Positions 58,718-64,000 of a DNA stretch of 64,000 bases are shown in pieces. The DNA is from Rhodocyclus tenuis (GTDB taxonomy: Bacteria > Pseudomonadota > Gammaproteobacteria > Burkholderiales > Rhodocyclaceae): NCBI RefSeq assembly GCF_014197755.1, contig NZ_JACIGE010000001.1, forward strand, positions 186,001 through 250,000, written 5' to 3'. Position 1 is the stretch's first letter, and the number at the start of each line of letters is the position of its first letter. The translations under genes were made by a program, and so were the position numbers. The notes beneath the pieces are model-generated. The model was not told where the DNA came from. It did not search any database and saw nothing but the letters and a program-made list of their open reading frames with translations.

Positions 58718-61075
58718 TCAGGCCGCTGCGCGCTGCAGTGGCGTGAGCGCGGATTCTGCCTGCTGCGCTTGACCGAAGTCCATCGGGAAGTCGTCGACGT
58801 GGACGACAACATCGCGCAGCGCGTCTCGCCGGCGCAGGACGGCGTGTTCGGCGGCGGTGACCAGCCCGGCGGCGAAGGCGGCTTCGGCGAGGTCGCGCAC
58901 GTTGGCGTCGGGATTGTCGCGCAGCGCGCCGCCCTTCATCGCCGTGCGGATTTTGGCGTCGATCGGCTCGGCATCGATGGTCGCGCTCAGCGCCGCTTCC
59001 AGCGTGCCGACCGGTTCGTGCTCGTTCTGCGGCAGGTGCACCAGCGCGGTGAGGCGGTCGCGCGTTGCCGACGGCTCGATCATCGCCTTGGCGATGTCGC
59101 GGCCAAGACGGTCCGCCGGCGCCGTGCAGGCAGCGCCGAAGGGGAAGAGCACGCGACGCAGCAGTTTGCGCATCGCCGCACCGGGGAAGTTGGCGATGAC
59201 GCCATCGAAGGCTTGCTGCGCCTTGAACAGCGAGTCCTGCACCGCCCAGTGCATGAACGGCGCGTCGGCCGCCTGCCGGCCCTCGTCCTCGTAGCGCTTG
59301 AGTGCGGCCGAGGCGAGGTAGAGCATGGCGAGGATGTCACCCAAGCGGGCCGACAGTTTCTCGCGCCGCTTCAAGGCACCACCGAGCGTCAGCATCGAGA
59401 CGTCGGCGAGGAAGGCAAAAGCCGCCGAGAAGCGCGTCATCTGCTGGTAATAGCGGCGCGTTTCGGGAGCGACATTCGACGGTGCCGCAAAGACGCTGGC
59501 GCCGGTCAGGCCGCCGACGAAGGCGCGAGCGCCGTTGCCGATGACGAACTTCACATGCGCGAACAGTGCCTGATCGAAATCGACGAAACCTTGCGCGACA
59601 TTCGGATTCTTTGCCGCGTGCATTTCGCGCAGCACGAAAGGATGGCAGCGGATCGCGCCCTGGCCGAAGAGGATGAGGCTGCGCGTCAGGATGTTGGCGC
59701 CTTCGACGGTGATGCCGATCGGGATCTGCTGGTAAGCGCGGCCGAGGAAGTTGGACGGGCCGAGGCAGATGCCCTTGCCACCGATGACGTCCATGCCGTC
59801 ATTGACGATCTGGCGCGCGCGTTCGGTGACGTGGTACTTGGCAATCGCCGAAACGACCGAAGGCTTTTCGCCGAGGTCGATGGCACCGGCGGTCATGCGC
59901 CGGACGGCGTCGTTGAGCCAGGTGTTGCCGCCGATGCGGCCGAGCGCTTCCTCGACACCCTCGAAGCGGCCGATGGCCATCTTGAACTGGCTGCGCACGC
60001 GGGCGTAAGCACCGACGGTGCGCGCCGTCACCTGCGACATGCCGGTGTTCGACGACGGCAGCGAAATCGAGCGGCCGGCAGCCAGACACTCCATCAGCAT
60101 GCGCCAGCCATGGCCGGCCATGGCCTGACCGCCGATGATGAAGTCGAGCGGCATGAAGACATCCTTGCCGCGCGTCGGGCCGTTCATGAACATCGCGTTG
60201 AGCGGGAACAGGCGGCGGCGCGTCTCGACGCCGGGTGTGTCCCAAGGCACCAGCGCGCAGGTGATGCCGATGTGCTTCTTGTCGCCGAGCAGGCCGTCCG
60301 GATCATAGAGGTGGAAAGCCAGTCCGAGGATGGTGCAGATCGGGCCGAGCGTGATGTAGCGCTTGTCCCAGGTGACGCGCATGCCGACGACTTCCTTGCC
60401 CTGCCACATGCCCTTGCAGACGATGCCGACGTCGGGAATCGACGCGGCGTCGGAGCCGGCCCACGGACTGGTCAGCGCGAAGGCCGGGATTTCAAGGCCC
60501 TTGGCCAGACGCGGCAGGTAGTGGTTCTTCTGTTCCTCGGTGCCGTAGTGCAGCAGCAATTCGGCAGGGCCGAGCGAGTTCGGCACCATCACCGACACCG
60601 CCAGCGCCGAGCTGCGTGTCGACAACCGCGTCACCACCTGCGAGTGGGCGAAGGCCGAAAACTCGAGGCCGCCGTAGCGCTTGGGAATGATCATGCCGAG
60701 GAAGCCCTTGTCCTTGATGTACTGCCAGGCTTCCGCAGACATGTCGTAGTCCTCGTGCGAGACCTTCCAGTCGTCGACGAGGCGGCAGGCTTCGTTGCAC
60801 TCTTGATCGAGGAAGGACTGCTCCTCGGGCGTGAGCTTCGGTGCCGGATAGGCGTGCAGCTTCGCCCAGTCGGGATTGCCGCGGAACAGTTCGCCTTCCC
60901 ACCAGACGGTACCGGCTTCGAGCGCGTCGCGCTCGGTCTCGGACATGCTCGGCAGCACCTTGCGATAGACACGGAAGATGCGGCCGGTAATCAGCGCCCG
61001 GCGTATTGCGGGAACACCGAGAACGAGGCCCAGCGCACAGGCAAGGACGAGGATGAGCGAAAGGATGACGGTCAC
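58718..61075 (-). CDS. fadE: Acyl-CoA dehydrogenase FadE
   Basis: A 785-residue FadE-type dehydrogenase, larger than ordinary acyl-CoA dehydrogenases. One N-terminal membrane segment (VILSLILVLACALGLVLGVP), then MIIPKRYGGLEFSAFAHSQV, FALTSPWAGSDAASIPDVG and ITVEGANILTRSLILFGQG, as in the Escherichia coli enzyme (814 residues). It does the first, FAD-dependent step of beta-oxidation. The GTG start has GGAGA 7 bp upstream. It follows the TetR regulator gene by 23 bp. Confidence 0.95.
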   Translation of the reverse strand: MTVILSLILVLACALGLVLGVPAIRRALITGRIFRVYRKVLPSMSETERDALEAGTVWWEGELFRGNPDWAKLHAYPAPKLTPEEQSFLDQECNEACRLVDDWKVSHEDYDMSAEAWQYIKDKGFLGMIIPKRYGGLEFSAFAHSQVVTRLSTRSSALAVSVMVPNSLGPAELLLHYGTEEQKNHYLPRLAKGLEIPAFALTSPWAGSDAASIPDVGIVCKGMWQGKEVVGMRVTWDKRYITLGPICTILGLAFHLYDPDGLLGDKKHIGITCALVPWDTPGVETRRRLFPLNAMFMNGPTRGKDVFMPLDFIIGGQAMAGHGWRMLMECLAAGRSISLPSSNTGMSQVTARTVGAYARVRSQFKMAIGRFEGVEEALGRIGGNTWLNDAVRRMTAGAIDLGEKPSVVSAIAKYHVTERARQIVNDGMDVIGGKGICLGPSNFLGRAYQQIPIGITVEGANILTRSLILFGQGAIRCHPFVLREMHAAKNPNVAQGFVDFDQALFAHVKFVIGNGARAFVGGLTGASVFAAPSNVAPETRRYYQQMTRFSAAFAFLADVSMLTLGGALKRREKLSARLGDILAMLYLASAALKRYEDEGRQAADAPFMHWAVQDSLFKAQQAFDGVIANFPGAAMRKLLRRVLFPFGAACTAPADRLGRDIAKAMIEPSATRDRLTALVHLPQNEHEPVGTLEAALSATIDAEPIDAKIRTAMKGGALRDNPDANVRDLAEAAFAAGLVTAAEHAVLRRRDALRDVVVHVDDFPMDFGQAQQAESALTPLQRAAA

Positions 61076-61098
61076 GGGAATATCTCCGGTGGAGGGGT

Positions 61099-61836
61099 TC
61101 AGGCAGTCAGCACGGTGCGCGCGGGCGCGTCACCGGCAGCTTCGTCGCGCTGCGCGACAGCGTCGACAAATTGGGGAAGCGGCGCGCGCAAGCCGCCAAG
61201 CAGGAAAGGCATGACGCGCGCGGCCAAGCGGCGCGCCGCTTCGGCGTTCGTTGCACTGGCTTCATTCGGCTCGCAGCCGGCAACGATCTGCAGCATGTCG
61301 GTTCCGGCGAGCGCGTAGGACATCGAGCCGAGCATGAAGTGAAAGCGCCAGATGATTTCCTCCTTCGGCACGTCGGGCAGCGAGCGGAACAGCGCCCGCT
61401 TGTAGCGCGCGATGACCTCGGCGTACTCGCCGGCAAAGAAGGTGCGAATGAAATCGGCCGGATCGGTCAGCGTACGGCCGAGCAGGCGCAGGAAAACCAT
61501 GCCGCCAAGCGCCGGATCCTCGCCCATACGCAGCAAGGTGCCGAAGAAGGCTTCGAGCACCTGCGAGGGTTTCAGCGCGGCGGCGCCCGCCTGCGCTTCG
61601 AGTTCGTCGAGGATCACCAGTCGCTCGCTGTTCAGCCAGGCGAGACGGCGGCGAAAGACCTCGCGCAGCAGCGCTTCCTTGGAACCGAAGTGGTAATTGA
61701 TCGCGGCGAGATTGACCTCGGCTTCGCCGGTGATCATGCGCATCGAAGTCGCTTCGTAGCCGGCGGCCATGAACAGGCGCTCGGCAACGTCGAGGATGCG
61801 CTCACGCGTATCGAGGTTGTTTCTGGTATCGGTCAT
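61099..61836 (-). CDS. TetR-family regulator of fatty-acid degradation
   Basis: A 245-residue TetR regulator. HTH: TRERILDVAERLFMAAGYEA, INYHFGSKEALLREVFRRRL; the C-terminal domain (FFGTLLRMGEDPALGGMVFL onward) is the usual effector-binding part, probably for acyl-CoA. It heads the operon with fadE, thiolase, FadB/FadJ and thioesterase genes, so it likely controls itself and both fad operons through the palindromes at 61965 and 53543. It resembles the betaproteobacterial fatty-acid TetR regulators (FadR/FadP/PsrA type) but I cannot place it precisely. The ATG at 61836 is preferred; a GTG three codons earlier is possible. Confidence 0.88.
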   Translation of the reverse strand: MTDTRNNLDTRERILDVAERLFMAAGYEATSMRMITGEAEVNLAAINYHFGSKEALLREVFRRRLAWLNSERLVILDELEAQAGAAALKPSQVLEAFFGTLLRMGEDPALGGMVFLRLLGRTLTDPADFIRTFFAGEYAEVIARYKRALFRSLPDVPKEEIIWRFHFMLGSMSYALAGTDMLQIVAGCEPNEASATNAEAARRLAARVMPFLLGGLRAPLPQFVDAVAQRDEAAGDAPARTVLTA

Positions 61837-61964
61837 GGCATTCACAGCTCGGCTATTACCTTCCTGCTGCCTCGGTGGAAGCAGAAACCGGGGCAGGCAG
61901 GCGGCAAGAAGGCGGATTTACGATCAGGACATCGGCGTCATTACGTCGACGGACAGCGCTCTGA

Positions 61965-61982
61965 TTCAAACGTTCGTTTTAA
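61965..61982. promoter_or_regulatory. Predicted TetR-type operator of the fad operon
   Basis: TTCAAACGTTCGTTTTAA, inner palindrome AAACG-N2-CGTTT (61968-61979), nearly identical to the reverse complement of the site at 53543-53560. A second, shorter palindrome AATCCTAAGGATT adjoins it (61980-61992). Both lie in the 350-bp region between the TetR gene and the divergent ABC transporter gene; nothing else was seen there. Confidence 0.72.
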
Positions 61983-62186
61983 TCCTAAGGATTCAAGACG
62001 TTTTCAGCAAGAAGTATTTTCATGTGTCTGCACGACGCGCCTTGAAAGCGCGTTCGTGATCAGTGCCGGCGACGAATTGCCTTGCCGGGAAAAGCACGAT
62101 TTGAGCTTTCCTGCCTTCGCGCCGCATACTGCGCAGCACTTCGGCACATTTGCCGACGAAGAAAATCCTACGGACCCGCTTTGCCG

Positions 62187-64000
62187 ATGCGTCACTCGTC
62201 TTCGCCCCGCCCCGCCAGCGACAAACCGCCGGAAGCCGCCAACCTCTGGCGCACGCTGCACAGCCTCGGCCCATATCTATGGTCCTACAAGGGACGCGTG
62301 CTGCTGGCACTGGCCTGCCTGGTCGGCGCCAAGCTGGCCAATGTCGCGGTGCCGCTGGTCTTCAAGGAGATGATCGACGGCCTGTCGCAGACGCAACTGA
62401 CGCTGGCGCTGCCGGTGGCACTGCTGGCGCTCTACGGCACGCTACGCTTTTCGACCTCGCTGTTCACCGAGCTGCGCGAAATCCTGTTCGCGCGTGTCAC
62501 GCAACGCGCCGTGCGCCGTATTGCGCTCGAGGTCTTCGGCCACCTGCACGCGCTGTCGCTGCGCTTCCATCTCGAACGACAGACCGGCGGCGTCTCGCGC
62601 GACATCGAGCGCGGCACGCGCGCCATCGCCAGCCTGATCAGCTACACGCTGTATTCGATCCTGCCGACGCTGGTCGAGATCGGGCTGGTGCTCGGCATCC
62701 TCTACGTCAAGTACGACGTCGGTTTCGTGCTGATCACCCTGCTCTCGCTCGGCGCTTACATCGTATTCACCGTGAACGTCAGCAACTGGCGCATGGACAT
62801 CCGCCGCCGAGTGAACGACACCGACTCGGAAGCGAACACGCGCGCCGTCGACAGCCTGCTCAATTACGAGACGGTGAAGTACTTCAACAATGAGGACTTC
62901 GAAGCGCGCCGCTACGACGCGCAACTATCGCGCTGGGAGGACGCGGCGACGAAGAGCCAGGTGTCGCTGTCCTACCTCAACCTCGGCCAGCAGCTGATCA
63001 TCGCCGGCGGCGTCACTGCGATCATGTGGCGCGCGGCAGCGGGCGTCGCCGACGGGCACATGTCGATCGGCGATCTGGTGCTGGTTAACGCCTTCCTCAT
63101 CCAGCTGTACATGCCGCTGAACTTCCTCGGCGTCGTCTATCGCGAGATCCGCCAGGCGCTTGCCGACATCGAACGCATGTTCAAGCTGCTCGCCGTGCAT
63201 CGCGAAATTGCCGACGCGGCCGACGCCGTCGAGTTGCCGGCGGGACCGGTCGAACTGCGTTTCGACGCGGTCGATTTCGCCTACGAACCGCGGCGGCAGA
63301 TCCTGCAGGACGTCAGCTTTGTCGTTCCGGCCGGAAAGACGGTCGCCGTCGTCGGTCACTCGGGCGCCGGAAAATCGACGCTGGCGCGCTTGCTGTTCCG
63401 CTTCTACGACGTCAGCGGCGGCGGCGTGACGATGAACGGCTTCGACCTGCGCCAGCTGCGGCAAGCCAGCCTGCGCGCCGCGGTCGGCATCGTGCCGCAG
63501 GACACGGTACTGTTCAACGACACCATCTTCTACAACATCCAGTACGGTCGCCCCGACGCCACACGCGAGGAAGTGCTCGCTGCCGCCGAGGCGGCGCAGC
63601 TGTCGCGCTTCATCGCAGGACTGCCTGACGGTTTCGAGACGCGAGTCGGCGAACGTGGGTTGAAGCTCTCCGGCGGCGAGAAACAGCGCGTGGCAATCGC
63701 GCGCGCCCTGCTCAAGAATCCGGCGGTACTGATTTTCGACGAAGCCACCTCGGCGCTCGACTCACAGACCGAAAAGGCGATCCAGCAGAGTCTCGAGGAC
63801 GCGGCGCGCGGACGCACGACGCTGATCATCGCGCACCGTCTGTCGACGGTGATGAACGCCGACGAGATCCTGGTCATGGACGGCGGCCGCATCATCGAAA
63901 GAGGCACGCACGCGGCGCTGCTTGCCGCCGATGGTCGTTACGCACATATGTGGGCACTGCAGCAGGAAGAAGCGGCCAGCACCGCCTCTGCGGACAGCCC
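62187..64000 (+). CDS. Atm1/HMT1-type ABC exporter (partial, 3' end outside window)
   Basis: The first 604 codons of a half-transporter with fused membrane and ATPase domains. Six helices lie within about residues 30-310 (VLLALACLVGAKLANVAVPL first). RQTGGVSRDIERGTRAI and NYETVKYFNNEDFEARRYD are hallmarks of the Atm1 family. The ATPase has Walker A GHSGAGKST, signature LSGGEKQRVAIARAL and Walker B VLIFDEATSALDS. Atm1-type bacterial exporters move glutathione-metal or glutathione-sulfur compounds. It is divergent from the fad regulator. Confidence 0.93.
   Translation, partial: MRHSSSPRPASDKPPEAANLWRTLHSLGPYLWSYKGRVLLALACLVGAKLANVAVPLVFKEMIDGLSQTQLTLALPVALLALYGTLRFSTSLFTELREILFARVTQRAVRRIALEVFGHLHALSLRFHLERQTGGVSRDIERGTRAIASLISYTLYSILPTLVEIGLVLGILYVKYDVGFVLITLLSLGAYIVFTVNVSNWRMDIRRRVNDTDSEANTRAVDSLLNYETVKYFNNEDFEARRYDAQLSRWEDAATKSQVSLSYLNLGQQLIIAGGVTAIMWRAAAGVADGHMSIGDLVLVNAFLIQLYMPLNFLGVVYREIRQALADIERMFKLLAVHREIADAADAVELPAGPVELRFDAVDFAYEPRRQILQDVSFVVPAGKTVAVVGHSGAGKSTLARLLFRFYDVSGGGVTMNGFDLRQLRQASLRAAVGIVPQDTVLFNDTIFYNIQYGRPDATREEVLAAAEAAQLSRFIAGLPDGFETRVGERGLKLSGGEKQRVAIARALLKNPAVLIFDEATSALDSQTEKAIQQSLEDAARGRTTLIIAHRLSTVMNADEILVMDGGRIIERGTHAALLAADGRYAHMWALQQEEAASTASADS

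Overview
The window is GC-rich chromosomal DNA that looks like a betaproteobacterium, most probably of the Rhodocyclales type. This is inferred from a PEP-CTERM protein, a CIRCE-controlled groESL operon, acetate permease genes, a UbiA/UbiD pair, and long fad operons under a TetR-type regulator. No rRNA or other species-level marker is present, so the assignment is inference.

Layout. (1) 1-3314, minus strand: the end of an aryl-polyene/dialkylresorcinol-like lipid cluster (acyl carrier protein, COG4648 membrane protein, fused AMP-ligase/dehydratase, LpxL-like acyltransferase cut by the window edge), joined by GTGA overlaps. (2) 3488-8786: PAP2 phosphatase, YghU-type glutathione transferase, PEP-CTERM protein, tRNA-Phe, and a response regulator/histidine kinase pair. 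(3) 8954-11144: groES-groEL with terminator, CIRCE operator and sigma-70 promoter. (4) About 11182-33376: a 22-kb Tn7-like transposon bounded by paired 18-bp repeats in inverted orientation. (5) 33393-48861: actP operon, chemoreceptor with a PilZ-STAS protein, DacB, UbiD/UbiA, LplT-like/RecG/RidA operon, SPOR and DUF2802 proteins. (6) 49045-61836: fatty-acid beta-oxidation in two operons plus FadL, with two near-identical palindromes that look like sites for the TetR regulator. (7) 62187-64000: the start of an Atm1-type ABC exporter.

The transposon is the accessory region. Its transposition module (tnsA-tnsB-tnsC and two tniQ genes) reads rightward from 22920. Left of it lie a type I restriction-modification operon (hsdM-hsdS-hsdR) followed by a metallopeptidase gene broken at an 8-G run, a retron-like operon (structured leader, 78-aa protein, XRE protein, reverse transcriptase), and a regulator/membrane protein pair. 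Right of it lie an IS3-family insertion, a PD-(D/E)XK nuclease/TOPRIM pair, a small conserved protein and a DUF4238 protein. Most of this cargo has the look of anti-phage defence. The element sits 38 bp upstream of the -35 box of groESL and leaves that promoter intact.

The most interesting lead is the retron-like operon: its reverse transcriptase has the NAxxH motif and a VTK variant of the VTG motif of retron enzymes. It is preceded by an XRE protein, an unrecognised 78-aa protein, and a 318-nt structured leader behind a good promoter. The nuclease/TOPRIM pair is second.
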